Assembly: GCF_019904155.1 (NCBI RefSeq)
Contig: NZ_JAHCMB010000191.1
Location: 161,738 to 202,515 of the forward strand
Source: Paenibacillus sinensis
Lineage (GTDB): Bacteria > Bacillota > Bacilli > Paenibacillales > Paenibacillaceae
Length of the DNA: 40,778 nucleotides
Direction: 5' to 3'
Made by a program: the position numbers and the translations under genes. The number at the start of each line of letters is the position of its first letter. Within the stretch, counting starts at the first letter, position 1. The notes below the pieces were generated by a model. It was given only the letters and a program-made list of their open reading frames with translations. It searched no databases and was not told where the DNA came from. Shown piece by piece: positions 24,702 through 31,573 of the stretch.

Positions 24702-25126
24702 TTGAGAATAATACCTTTGTCAAAGAATTCGTCCAAGTTGTTAATGTCCAGGAAATACACGTCTAGCGGTTTTAATGCAGCTGCCAAACTCTTCAGGGCC
24801 TCAGTATGCCACACGCTTATTGTTCCGCGATCACGATGTTCCTTCTCGGCAATTTGCTTCAAGGACATTTTATTACGATCAATGTACTTGTTCATGATAA
24901 CCTTTCGCTGGTCGTCACTTAATACCTCGTCAATCGCTCCTCGTGTAACGCTGACAATGCGCGAGTATCTTTCATGATCCCACATATCTGCCGGCATTCG
25001 ATTTCGGTTTAGATCATCCAGTTTCAAAGGCATCATAGGTCCAGAATAATGTCCTGCTGAGCTTTTTATTGCATACTCGTAACTTCTCATGTTGTTGAGT
25101 ATTTCAATTACCCTGTCCTTGTTCAT
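24689..25126 (-). CDS. ArpU/RinA-type late transcription regulator
   Basis: The 145-residue protein ends in a sigma-70 region-4-like helix-turn-helix (DDQRKVIMNKYIDRNKMSLK ... DRGTISVWHTEALKSL, residues ~70-115). Small ArpU- and RinA-type activators stand just upstream of the terminase genes of many Bacillota phages and turn on packaging and structural genes. The position fits. The N-terminal half is helical and may contact polymerase. The 11-bp repeats downstream are a candidate binding site, which is inference. Confidence 0.75.
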   Translation of the reverse strand: MNKDRVIEILNNMRSYEYAIKSSAGHYSGPMMPLKLDDLNRNRMPADMWDHERYSRIVSVTRGAIDEVLSDDQRKVIMNKYIDRNKMSLKQIAEKEHRDRGTISVWHTEALKSLAAALKPLDVYFLDINNLDEFFDKGIILNKPA

Positions 25127-25340
25127 GTTCTCCCTCCTTCAATGGCTCCAAAGTTATAAATGCGACCTCTCGATAACTCTCAATCTTCTTGTATTCTTCC
25201 GTGCGCCAAAACGATTTGATAGTTTGCCTGTTGATGGACCATCCTTTTCGTTCTTCGTCGAAGTAAATCATCAAATGCATATTTCCGCACAGCACATAAG
25301 TTCCTTCGTCTTCAGCAATACGTATGCTATTGATTATCAT
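25104..25340 (-). CDS. Small hypothetical protein (78 aa)
   Basis: The product (MIINSIRIAEDEGTYVLCGN) is beta-rich with an aromatic/basic centre (FWRTEEYKKIESYREVAF). It overlaps the next gene by 23 bases. No good ribosome binding site precedes the ATG at 25340. It may be translated by coupling to the gene upstream. No family recognised. Confidence 0.5.
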   Translation of the reverse strand: MIINSIRIAEDEGTYVLCGNMHLMIYFDEERKGWSINRQTIKSFWRTEEYKKIESYREVAFITLEPLKEGEHEQGQGN

Positions 25341-25357
25341 GATATGGAAAAGGCAGC

Positions 25358-26383
25358 TTACGCCGCCTCCACCTTACCAAATACCGCTAGCTCAAGCGCT
25401 TGGAGTCTTTCTTCAACTGTTTTATCTGCCACTGATGCACCAGCGTCTGTTTTATCCAGTCCACCGGTTGCGCCGTCAACCGCTTCTTCGACCTGAAACG
25501 CCGGAACCGTTACAGGCTGTTCCTCCATGTCCACAGGCCGTGTGCTATCTGCATGATCACGTTCCGTCTGCGCTGCTGCTTCGGCTTCTTGCTGCTTGGC
25601 AAGATACTCGGATCGAAACGTGCTCGCCTGTTCGGCGGTTACCTCCCGGTACTTGTTCTTCTCGGTCCACTTAAACGTGATTTCCTCGTCTGTCTCCGCG
25701 AGCTTTGCCTTGAACATCGATCCTTTAATGTCCAAAGGTTCAACGTCATAGATGACCGGCTTTGCTTCCTCGGCCTTTTTACGCTCTTCCAGGTACTTCT
25801 GTTTCGATTCTTCTACGTCTACAACCTTAGTTGCAGCCACTGCTCCGACTGCGATTTGCTTCTGTAGATCATCATTCCAGCCTTTAACCTGTACAATCTC
25901 TGCCTTCGCTTCTTCCAGTTCTGCGGCTGCCGCGTCACGCTTGCTTTCGGCGTCTGCAACCTTAAGCTTCAGGTCTGCATTCTCACCAGCCAGGTTGTCA
26001 CACTTGGCTTGCAGCGTGGAAAGCTTGTCTTGCAGCTCCTTGATCGTGTTAAGGTCTGCCTGTTTGCTGGTGATAAATGCGTTCTGGATTACGCCTGATA
26101 CATAGTCGTACGCAGCCTTTGCAGCGTCTTCTCCAAAGTTAAGGAACAGTTCCTTTGGCTCTACGCCTTCCCAGTCCAGATTGTCAAATATCGTTGTTAC
26201 CTGACTTGTTGCCTCTTGTTGAGCCTCCGCATGTTGTGCCGATTCGAGCTGCTGAGTCAGTTCGTTAATCTGCTGCTCAAGGTCGGTCACCTTAGAAGAG
26301 TCCTTAAGCATTCCGCGTTGGTTCTCAGCGTTAAGCTCAACCTGTAACTGCTCGATTTTCGCCTTCAAATCCTCCGTTGGCAT
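25358..26383 (-). CDS. Coiled-coil protein (341 aa)
   Basis: The protein is dominated by coiled coil: residues ~5-60 and ~110-200 are Glu/Gln/Lys/Ala-rich heptads. A short folded stretch VVDVEESKQKYLEERKKAEE precedes a beta-like part (KPVIYDVEPLDIKGSMFKAK), and the end is acidic with VEERLQALELAVFG. AAGGAG lies about ten bases upstream. A promoter-like region precedes it. It may be a scaffold-like or regulatory factor; I do not recognise it. Confidence 0.65.
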   Translation of the reverse strand: MPTEDLKAKIEQLQVELNAENQRGMLKDSSKVTDLEQQINELTQQLESAQHAEAQQEATSQVTTIFDNLDWEGVEPKELFLNFGEDAAKAAYDYVSGVIQNAFITSKQADLNTIKELQDKLSTLQAKCDNLAGENADLKLKVADAESKRDAAAAELEEAKAEIVQVKGWNDDLQKQIAVGAVAATKVVDVEESKQKYLEERKKAEEAKPVIYDVEPLDIKGSMFKAKLAETDEEITFKWTEKNKYREVTAEQASTFRSEYLAKQQEAEAAAQTERDHADSTRPVDMEEQPVTVPAFQVEEAVDGATGGLDKTDAGASVADKTVEERLQALELAVFGKVEAA

Positions 26384-26394
26384 TTGTCAAATCT

Positions 26395-26460
26395 CTCCTT
26401 GTCCGATAATTGATGATTATACTTCAATTTTACCATAAAACATGTTAATTTTGTACTTTT
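26395..26460 (-). promoter_or_regulatory. Promoter region of the 26383 gene
   Basis: This is an AT-rich 98-base intergenic stretch. On the minus strand it holds a perfect TATAAT at 26421-26416, 33 bases before the start codon, and a TGGTAAAAT extended-10-like motif upstream. No consensus -35 lies at the right distance, so an activator may be needed. Confidence 0.45.
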
Positions 26461-26481
26461 TTCGCTGATATTCTAGGTTAT

Positions 26482-26682
26482 TTAAGCACTTTTATTTCTA
26501 CCGTCAGGCGGTCTGCTAAAGAATTTATACTCTCCGTCGCTAAACGCCCTAGAAGGCTCGTACAGCGTCTTTTTTCTCTGGATATGTGTTTGTACTCCGA
26601 TTGGCTTTAACATGCCTCTACGCTTCCCGTATTCGTCCACAAGCCATGATGTGTTGCCAAAGTGTACCCAGCACATTCTCAT
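26482..26682 (-). CDS. Small hypothetical protein (66 aa)
   Basis: The upstream gene's end supplies GGAGG, and the third in-frame ATG (26682, MRMCWVHFGNTSWLVDEYG) stands seven bases after it. The product is basic with aromatic residues and ends in a Lys/Arg/Ser tail. Coupled to the DUF1064 gene. No family recognised. Confidence 0.55.
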   Translation of the reverse strand: MRMCWVHFGNTSWLVDEYGKRRGMLKPIGVQTHIQRKKTLYEPSRAFSDGEYKFFSRPPDGRNKSA

Positions 26683-26684
26683 TG

Positions 26685-27023
26685 TCATACCTCCTTTATT
26701 TGTAGATCAGGATAACGATGCATGAACATTTTTTTCTTCAGGTTGTAGGCTTCAGTCCGCACTCCCTTTGTGTCCTCGATTTCTTGGTGTCCATCGGCAT
26801 AAGTGATTAAGAAGTCCGCAATGTATTTGGTTGGTCTGATCCGCTTACCGGAAGCATGGTGAGTAAACCCCGGCATTAGCTCGTATTCCGGCTGTAACTG
26901 TACATCTTTCACAACTCCTGCTCGTTTAAGCAGCAGTAGCTCTCTATAACGGTTTGCCTCTCGCTTGCTATCAAACGATACGCCGTCTACTACGGTCTTT
27001 ACTGCATGGTACTTGTGAGTCAT
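26685..27023 (-). CDS. DUF1064-type nuclease-like protein
   Basis: The 112-residue protein matches the DUF1064 pattern: KYHAVKTVVDGVSFDSKREA, LQPEYELMPGF, GKRIRPTKYIADF and QEIEDTKG. The acidic residues in SKREA, IADF and EDTK fit a PD-(D/E)XK nuclease core. Such phage proteins are thought to act in DNA recombination or resolution. GGGGAGG precedes the ATG. The neighbour upstream overlaps it by four bases. Confidence 0.75.
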   Translation of the reverse strand: MTHKYHAVKTVVDGVSFDSKREANRYRELLLLKRAGVVKDVQLQPEYELMPGFTHHASGKRIRPTKYIADFLITYADGHQEIEDTKGVRTEAYNLKKKMFMHRYPDLQIKEV

Positions 27024-27094
27024 TGCTTGTATCCTCCCCTGGATTGTCCATCCTTTGGTGGATTTGCCGGGTCATACGATATCCAGTTGATCAT
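27020..27094 (-). CDS. Microprotein (24 aa)
   Basis: AAAGGA lies about nine bases before the ATG at 27094, and the TGA overlaps the start of the DUF1064 gene (ATGA). The sequence begins MINWISYDPANPPKDG, recalling the opening of DUF551-like proteins (WIS...PPKDG) but ends after eight more residues. It could be a truncated remnant or a leader peptide that couples translation. Confidence 0.45.
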   Translation of the reverse strand: MINWISYDPANPPKDGQSRGGYKQ

Positions 27095-27127
27095 TTGTGT
27101 TGTTCCTTTCTCTCGATGGCCTGCGGC

Positions 27128-27349
27128 CTAATCCTCTACTTCTCTCAAGAATTCGCCATTCTGGTCGAAGGTGACCATGCGTCCGGTGTCGTCGGTGCAA
27201 GCATCTACAGTTCCGTAGTCCATCCCCTTAAGTCGTTCTACCGTCTCAGTCAGTTCCTCATCAGACATTTTAAATGGACGTTCTGCCCTCCAGATTGCTT
27301 TTCCTTTTGAATAGAATGTTGTTACTACCAGTTTCCGTTGTTTGCTCAT
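27128..27349 (-). CDS. Small hypothetical protein (73 aa)
   Basis: GGGGGAG and AAGAGG precede the ATG at 27349. The product has a basic beta N-terminus (QRKLVVTTFYSKGKAIWRAE), a helical middle (DEELTETVERLKGM) and an acidic end. It lies downstream of a YopX gene. No family recognised. Confidence 0.6.
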   Translation of the reverse strand: MSKQRKLVVTTFYSKGKAIWRAERPFKMSDEELTETVERLKGMDYGTVDACTDDTGRMVTFDQNGEFLREVED

Positions 27350-27364
27350 ATCCTCTTCTCCCCC

Positions 27365-27751
27365 TTATACCTCTAGTAGTTCTGGATTCTCGTAGATGTT
27401 GCCGATGACTTCACATTCACGAATGCAATTCCCAAGCAAATGATATTCGCTTTCTGGATCATTGCGACATGCATGATGTGCAAGGTAAAATCCGGTATCT
27501 ACTTCATCCCACTCAATTACGTACATCAAATCTTCGAACTCCACAATATCTTTGTGATGTGCTTCCCGTCCGTTCTTGTCCTTTAATCCGGTGTATTGAC
27601 CGACCGTCTCAGGATCAACCTTGTACCAATATTCCGTGTTAAAGTACTCGTCATTGAATTCAACGATTCCACCCACGATTACATCGGTGCCGATTAAGTA
27701 CCCATACACCCATTCACCTGTATCAGTAGATTGCCCTCTATACTTATTCAT
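27365..27751 (-). CDS. YopX family protein
   Basis: The 128-residue protein carries the YopX family hallmarks: GQYTGLKDKNGREAHHKDIV in the middle and EVIGNIYENPELLEV at the C-terminus. YopX proteins are common in phages of Bacillota; their biochemical function is unknown. AGGAGGG stands eight bases before the ATG. A second family member occurs at 29915-30316. Confidence 0.8.
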   Translation of the reverse strand: MNKYRGQSTDTGEWVYGYLIGTDVIVGGIVEFNDEYFNTEYWYKVDPETVGQYTGLKDKNGREAHHKDIVEFEDLMYVIEWDEVDTGFYLAHHACRNDPESEYHLLGNCIRECEVIGNIYENPELLEV

Positions 27752-27791
27752 GGTTGTATCCCTCCTGTTATATAGGAGCCAGATCACCTGA

Positions 27792-27826
27792 TCCGGCCCC
27801 CGCTGTCGCTAGGTTTATTCGGTCGC
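27792..27826. repeat. Dispersed intergenic repeat, copy 2
   Basis: This stretch (TCCGGCCCCCGCTGTCGCTA...) is the most diverged copy of the repeat at 23921 and 30708. The flanking minus strand can fold a GCCGGATCA/TGATCTGGC hairpin without a T-run. It lies 41 bases upstream of the YopX start codon. Bases 27752-27872 contain nothing else clear. Confidence 0.4.
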
Positions 27827-27872
27827 TGTCGAAGGCTTGACTACCTTATGCGCTATGTTGTCTAATAAACAA

Positions 27873-28037
27873 CTACTCAACCAGTTGTCGCTCAATAGAG
27901 TCCATTTCTTTTTGAAGCATTTCCTTTTTCGCTTCATATGTTGCGATGGCGACTCTGTGCATGATGTTCAGATTCTCCAACTCGATCCGTTTAGATTTAA
28001 GGGTTCTCTCCAAATATTCCTCGTGACTAATTTTCAT
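27873..28037 (-). CDS. Small coiled-coil protein (54 aa)
   Basis: AGGAG stands seven bases before the ATG at 28037. The protein is one charged helix (EEYLERTLKSKRIELENLNI ... EKDSIERQLVE-like heptads), a probable coiled coil. It lies between the ABA-sandwich protein and the YopX gene. Function unknown. Confidence 0.65.
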   Translation of the reverse strand: MKISHEEYLERTLKSKRIELENLNIMHRVAIATYEAKKEMLQKEMDSIERQLVE

Positions 28038-28047
28038 TTGTATTCTC

Positions 28048-28440
28048 CTATTCGATATTTGATAGTGTCACCCACGCCGCCATAGCCCGCTCTCTGGGGG
28101 TGGCGTCGCATGCCTTAGCAACTCCTTTGAGTTCCAGTCCCATAAAGTCCTTAATCTTTGGGTCCGGACCGTTTTGTACGATTGATAAGTTTCGAATATA
28201 CTCTTCCGGGTCCTTTGCGATCGCTGCTGCCTGTACTTCCAGAGAGGAGGCAGGGTCGGTGCAGTAGTCAGGGGCTTTGTCCCACACCATGTCTTCATTA
28301 AGAGCTCCTGATTGCACCACACTATTCCTTTTCAACTCATACCATTCCGTCCATACGTTGTGAGTGCCGCGTTGGACTGTGTACCCCATCTTCTCCGCCA
28401 GCTCCCGGTTAAGCTGCTGGTCTGTTAGTATCTCTGTCAT
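28048..28440 (-). CDS. Phage ABA-sandwich domain protein
   Basis: The 130-residue protein resembles the Phage_ABA_S / BC1872-type family: an N-terminal helix with LAEKMGYTV, the central DKAPDYCTDPASSLEVQAAA stretch and a C-terminal PRERAMAAWVTLSNIE. Function in phages is unknown. It overlaps the upstream zinc-binding gene by four bases. Confidence 0.65.
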   Translation of the reverse strand: MTEILTDQQLNRELAEKMGYTVQRGTHNVWTEWYELKRNSVVQSGALNEDMVWDKAPDYCTDPASSLEVQAAAIAKDPEEYIRNLSIVQNGPDPKIKDFMGLELKGVAKACDATPRERAMAAWVTLSNIE

Positions 28441-28592
28441 GCCCTCGATGCCTCCTCTGCGGTTTTATCTGCACATGATTTCCTGCACACATAATCCTCA
28501 TTTCTAGCTTCCGTTTCTACCGGGACTTCATATGGCTGTCCGCAGCCAAAGCAGATAACGGTCTTTGTTTGGTATTTGGGTTTCTGTGTCAT
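28437..28592 (-). CDS. Small zinc-binding protein (51 aa)
   Basis: GAGGAG precedes the ATG at 28592. Four Cys residues in CFGC (about residues 14-17) and CRKSC (~36-40) fit a treble-clef or zinc-ribbon site. The product is charged otherwise and ends in EEASRA. Small zinc proteins of this sort are common in phage accessory regions; no specific role is known. Confidence 0.65.
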   Translation of the reverse strand: MTQKPKYQTKTVICFGCGQPYEVPVETEARNEDYVCRKSCADKTAEEASRA

Positions 28593-28598
28593 AACTCC

Positions 28599-28760
28599 TC
28601 AACCCCTCTCTATTGCAGCTACTACCGCTGCTACCGCTGCACATATTGCCATGACCTTGTAATGGTGCCTCGGAAATTCGGCTTTCATTGCCTTTACAAT
28701 CGACATCATAGCAACACAGATGGCGATTATTGACATGATAGCGATTATCCATTGTGTCAT
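28599..28760 (-). CDS. Small membrane protein (53 aa)
   Basis: The ATG at 28760 overlaps the upstream stop codon, with GGTGAT six bases before. Two hydrophobic segments are visible (WIIAIMSIIAICVAMMSIV, and VMAICAAVAAVVAAI), joined by a short basic loop. A minus-strand reading in another frame covers the same bases but lacks a site. It may be a small membrane modulator or holin-like protein. Confidence 0.65.
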   Translation of the reverse strand: MTQWIIAIMSIIAICVAMMSIVKAMKAEFPRHHYKVMAICAAVAAVVAAIERG

Positions 28761-28984
28761 GACTGATCACCAACAATTCTACGGGCTTTTTCTAGCGTCT
28801 CTTCGTCAGGTTCCTCTAAATCATCCCATCGATCATTCTCTAAAAAGTCTGCTATAATCTTTTTCTGTAATTTGGTTGGTACTGCCTTGAATGCATCTGT
28901 AATCGTCGTGTCGTATTCAGCCTGATCCACATATCCCCACAATCTCAAAAGGATTTCTGAGATCTCTGATTTTTTGATTGTCAT
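28757..28984 (-). CDS. Small acidic helical protein (75 aa)
   Basis: The product (MTIKKSEISEILLRLWGYVD) is strongly acidic in its second half (DDLEEPDEETLEKARRIVG). It overlaps both neighbours by four bases, with GGAG ten bases before the ATG. No family recognised. Confidence 0.6.
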   Translation of the reverse strand: MTIKKSEISEILLRLWGYVDQAEYDTTITDAFKAVPTKLQKKIIADFLENDRWDDLEEPDEETLEKARRIVGDQS

Positions 28985-29199
28985 GACTCGCTATCTCCTT
29001 CCACAAGCATTTTTGATGCCATTTCATCAATTTTTCTTACAAATCCAGTAATTGTGATTCGCTTGTTCTGATCGATACACTCCTGGACAAAGAACTTGAA
29101 ACCTTCTCCGATTCCTACAAGCCAGTTTTCTCCACAAGCACCTTCATAGGCACTTGCTTCATATGTTTCAAGTTTTTTAAGTAACAGGTCAGCCTTCAT
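28981..29199 (-). CDS. Small hypothetical protein (72 aa)
   Basis: AAGGAGAG precedes the ATG at 29199 (MKADLLLKKLETYEASAYEG). The rest contains a Gly-rich turn, two Cys residues and a helical end. The upstream in-frame start at 29229 lacks a site. It overlaps the neighbour at 29196 by four bases. No family recognised. Confidence 0.6.
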   Translation of the reverse strand: MKADLLLKKLETYEASAYEGACGENWLVGIGEGFKFFVQECIDQNKRITITGFVRKIDEMASKMLVEGDSES

Positions 29200-29918
29200 T
29201 TCGTCTTCTCTCCTTCCCCTAAGCCCCAATTCACATAAGCTTTAATTGCAGAGTAAGCGAGATTATTGATGTATGATAGCGAGTTAATTTGATTTAGTGC
29301 ACTTTGTTGCCGGGCTATGGTCTGCTGTGCCTCGGTAAATTGCTGGTGGAAGGATTGGGATTCTTTGGTTCGTTCGGACTCGAAATGCCGATATGCGTTC
29401 GCTTGTCCCAAGTCCCCTTCAAGCAGCGCCTTTTCCGTTTTCAGAATCTTAATCTGTTGCTGTGCCTCTTCCAACTCACGTTCTACCTTTCTTAAATTGT
29501 GTATAATTTCTGTGCGACTTAGTGCAGCGAGGTGAATTGGCTCTATGTGCGAGTATGGTTTCTGTGCCTCTTCCAGAGCATCCAGCAGCCGCTTTATCCC
29601 GATCTCGATTGGCATCAAGTCCAGGTAATCCATGCCATCTATTCCGATGTAGCAGTCAACGCGGCTGCCGTTGAAGAAGGTTACTCCTGTCTCCATTCCG
29701 TAGGTTCCGTCACGCATAGGGATGATCCGACCCGCACCGTACTCCTCGTGGTAGACGATATCTCCGATCGTTTCAGCCTTGCGGTAGTCAGGTGTTGCTG
29801 CGGTTAAGAATATTCCGGGTAAGGTAACTTTTCCTTCGGTCACTGGCTTATCCCCCAATCTATTAATCAATTCGGCCATACCTGGTAGAGATCCACGAGC
29901 GATATATCCGTTGGTCAT
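29196..29918 (-). CDS. Hypothetical protein with coiled coil (240 aa)
   Basis: The first ~110 residues look folded, with GDIVYHEEYGAGRIIPMRDG, a KOW/SH3-like beta pattern. Residues ~135-215 form a coiled coil (RKVERELEEAQQQIKILKTE). The start overlaps the YopX stop. The beta domain could bind RNA polymerase or DNA, but this is a guess from shape only. Confidence 0.55.
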   Translation of the reverse strand: MTNGYIARGSLPGMAELINRLGDKPVTEGKVTLPGIFLTAATPDYRKAETIGDIVYHEEYGAGRIIPMRDGTYGMETGVTFFNGSRVDCYIGIDGMDYLDLMPIEIGIKRLLDALEEAQKPYSHIEPIHLAALSRTEIIHNLRKVERELEEAQQQIKILKTEKALLEGDLGQANAYRHFESERTKESQSFHQQFTEAQQTIARQQSALNQINSLSYINNLAYSAIKAYVNWGLGEGEKTK

Positions 29919-30316
29919 TCTGCTTTCTCTGCCTCTCCCCCGATAAGTTCCGGGTTTTCGTAGATGTTGCCAATAACTTTGTGATAACTCAATCCCATCA
30001 ATAAATCGGGCAAAGCACCGCTAGTTCTATGAATTGCAAATCTTCCACTTGTAAACACAACACTTCCTATTACTTTTTTCATGCCGCTGAAGTGTCCAGA
30101 CTCCGTATAACCTATCTCTTCAGATTCGATTATATCCCCCTCGTATATCTCCCGTCCGTTCAGGTCTTTAAGGCCGGTGTATTGCATGACTTGAGTGATG
30201 TTCTGCCCCTGTGACTTCCATAGCAAGCAATCCCCGGGATTTTCGTCATACAACATTTGTGGTACTGCATGCTTATGTCCGGCATGCCACGCCCGGAATT
30301 TGATCTCTCTGCTCAT
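29915..30316 (-). CDS. YopX family protein
   Basis: The 133-residue protein starts SREIKFRAW and has MQYTGLKDLNGREIYEGDII and KVIGNIYENPELI, the complete YopX signature. The ATG at 30316 has GGAGAGGT upstream. It is a second, diverged copy relative to 27365-27751. Function in phages is not known. Confidence 0.85.
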   Translation of the reverse strand: MSREIKFRAWHAGHKHAVPQMLYDENPGDCLLWKSQGQNITQVMQYTGLKDLNGREIYEGDIIESEEIGYTESGHFSGMKKVIGSVVFTSGRFAIHRTSGALPDLLMGLSYHKVIGNIYENPELIGGEAEKAE

Positions 30317-30332
30317 GACTGTACCTCTCCCC

Positions 30333-30662
30333 TCACCAAAATTCTTTCCCACACAACCGGCATACGTCATACTGCGGTTCCATTACCGCTTCACCCGGGA
30401 TATAATCCCAAACCTCTTCAATGAACTCTCGTTTGTCATGCTGACAATTTTCACGGAACACACTGTATCTCTTTGCGCTTTCTTGCTCCTTATAATGGCA
30501 TCGTGGGCATTTGGTGTGATCTGACCCCATAACAACGTCATTTTTGCCATCAAAGAATGTCCATACCTTGCGCTCGTGGTAGAAAACATCTCCTTTGGCG
30601 AATCCGCGGTTACAGCATTCACAACTCCGTTTAAGCTTCCGTTTAGCTATCATTCGCTTCAA
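30333..30662 (-). CDS. Zinc-binding protein (109 aa)
   Basis: Three Cys pairs are visible (CECC near residue 14, CPRC near ~52, CRLC near ~102), with basic residues near the N-terminus. The start is a TTG about ten bases after AGGGAGG. It may bind nucleic acid. It lies downstream of the methyltransferase block. Confidence 0.65.
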   Translation of the reverse strand: MKRMIAKRKLKRSCECCNRGFAKGDVFYHERKVWTFFDGKNDVVMGSDHTKCPRCHYKEQESAKRYSVFRENCQHDKREFIEEVWDYIPGEAVMEPQYDVCRLCGKEFW

Positions 30663-30707
30663 GTCGGTGTATCCTCCCTTTGGGCCTATGCCCGATATAT
30701 GATTGAT

Positions 30708-30740
30708 TCGGCCTCCGCTTCGCTGAGCGATTTCGGTCGG
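30708..30740. repeat. Dispersed intergenic repeat, copy 3
   Basis: This copy reads TCGGCCTCCGCTTCGCTGAG and onward, nearly identical over its core to the copy at 23921. On the minus strand an open frame of 26 codons crosses it (ATG at 30766, stop about 30686, ending SEAEAESIIYRA). It stands 46 bases before the start of the zinc-binding gene. Confidence 0.45.
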
Positions 30741-30749
30741 AACGAAGGA

Positions 30750-31553
30750 CTATCGGCCAATTGCGTCATCTATCGCCTTTATTGCTGCCATGACCGGGTA
30801 AATCTGATACGGGCTTACGGCATTGCCTAGAGCCTGCAACCTCGGCATTATCAAACTTCTGTCCAGCCTGGCGGGAACCCCATCATCCCCTCTGAAAATC
30901 GAGGGTTCGCCCAGGCTTTGCTCCATCCGTGGTATAAGATGGCCGTGTGCATCCAGTGCATCTGTTTGCCATCCTGGATTCGCTTTTGCGCTTGTTGTAA
31001 GCTGATCACGTAAAATCCCTTGCCATCTCGCGCATTTGGTGTCGGCAGCAACGATGAAAACTCTATCCCGTCTGTGTGGGGCTCCGACGGAACAAGCTGG
31101 TATAACAAACGCTTGTGCGGTGTAACCCGCGTCTGCCAAGTCAGTAAGCACATCGTCGAGCCCCAAAGTGATGTGCCCAGCAACATTTTCGCCAACAAAC
31201 CAACGGGGTCTAATTTCGCGGATAAGTCGGATAACGTACGGCCAGAGGTGACGGTCATCTTCTTGGCCGCGTCGCTGCCCGGCGTGAGAAAAAGGTTGGC
31301 ATGGTCAAGGGTACCCAGCGGAAATAAGGTCAATTGTTCCGGCTGGATCGTCATGGGTCATCACTCCTTTCTGAATGAGCATTTCTTTGGTTAGTGTCCT
31401 GACGTCCTCAAAAATCGGCACATTCGGCCAATGATGCCGGAGAACTTTTTGCGGGAAAGGTTCTCGCTCACAAAAGGCTACCGTCTCCATGCCAGCCCAT
31501 TCTCCTGCCAAGTCAATTCCTCCGATACTGCTGAATAGGCTCAGGTGTCTCGT
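30750..31553 (-). pseudogene. C5-cytosine DNA methyltransferase, broken
   Basis: Frame 31553-30750 has all C5-methyltransferase landmarks: HLSLFSSIGGIDLAGEWAGM (motif I), the PCQPFSHAGQRRG loop with the catalytic Cys (motif IV), WFVGENVAG (motif VI), HRRDRVFIVA (motif VIII) and RLQALGNAV (motif X). It is interrupted by an in-frame TGA at 31307-31305 directly before PCQ, apparently part of a six-base insertion. The natural start position after AAGGAGG holds ACG (31553-31551) instead of ATG. Restart downstream would lose the catalytic Cys. I take it as a decayed gene, or one that depends on recoding. Another frame crosses it. Confidence 0.75.
30851..31354 (-). CDS. Overprinted protein with MGFPxGWT motif
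   Basis: This 167-residue frame overlaps the broken methyltransferase in another reading frame and is itself intact. It starts at an ATG nine bases after AAGGAG and resembles a phage protein family annotated near C5 methyltransferases: EQLTLFPLGTLDHAN, DPVGLLAKMLLGTS, LT..TRVTPHKRLLYQLVPS, LLPTPNARDG and MGFPPGWTEV near the end. Its HTDGIEFSSLLPTP uses the same DNA as HRRDRVFIVA of the methyltransferase, and MGFPPGWT the same DNA as DGVPARLD. Either it is a true overprinted gene or the family is a shadow of the methyltransferase. Confidence 0.5.
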   Translation of the reverse strand: MTIQPEQLTLFPLGTLDHANLFLTPGSDAAKKMTVTSGRTLSDLSAKLDPVGLLAKMLLGTSLWGSTMCLLTWQTRVTPHKRLLYQLVPSEPHTDGIEFSSLLPTPNARDGKGFYVISLQQAQKRIQDGKQMHWMHTAILYHGWSKAWANPRFSEGMMGFPPGWTEV

Positions 31554-31573
31554 GTCTATCCCTCCTTATTCCC

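Noticed and set aside
28528..28776. 82-codon minus ORF with Cys/Gly/Ser-rich end
   Set aside because: A two-TM membrane protein in another frame (28599-28760) with a coupled start and a zinc-binding gene explain the same bases better.
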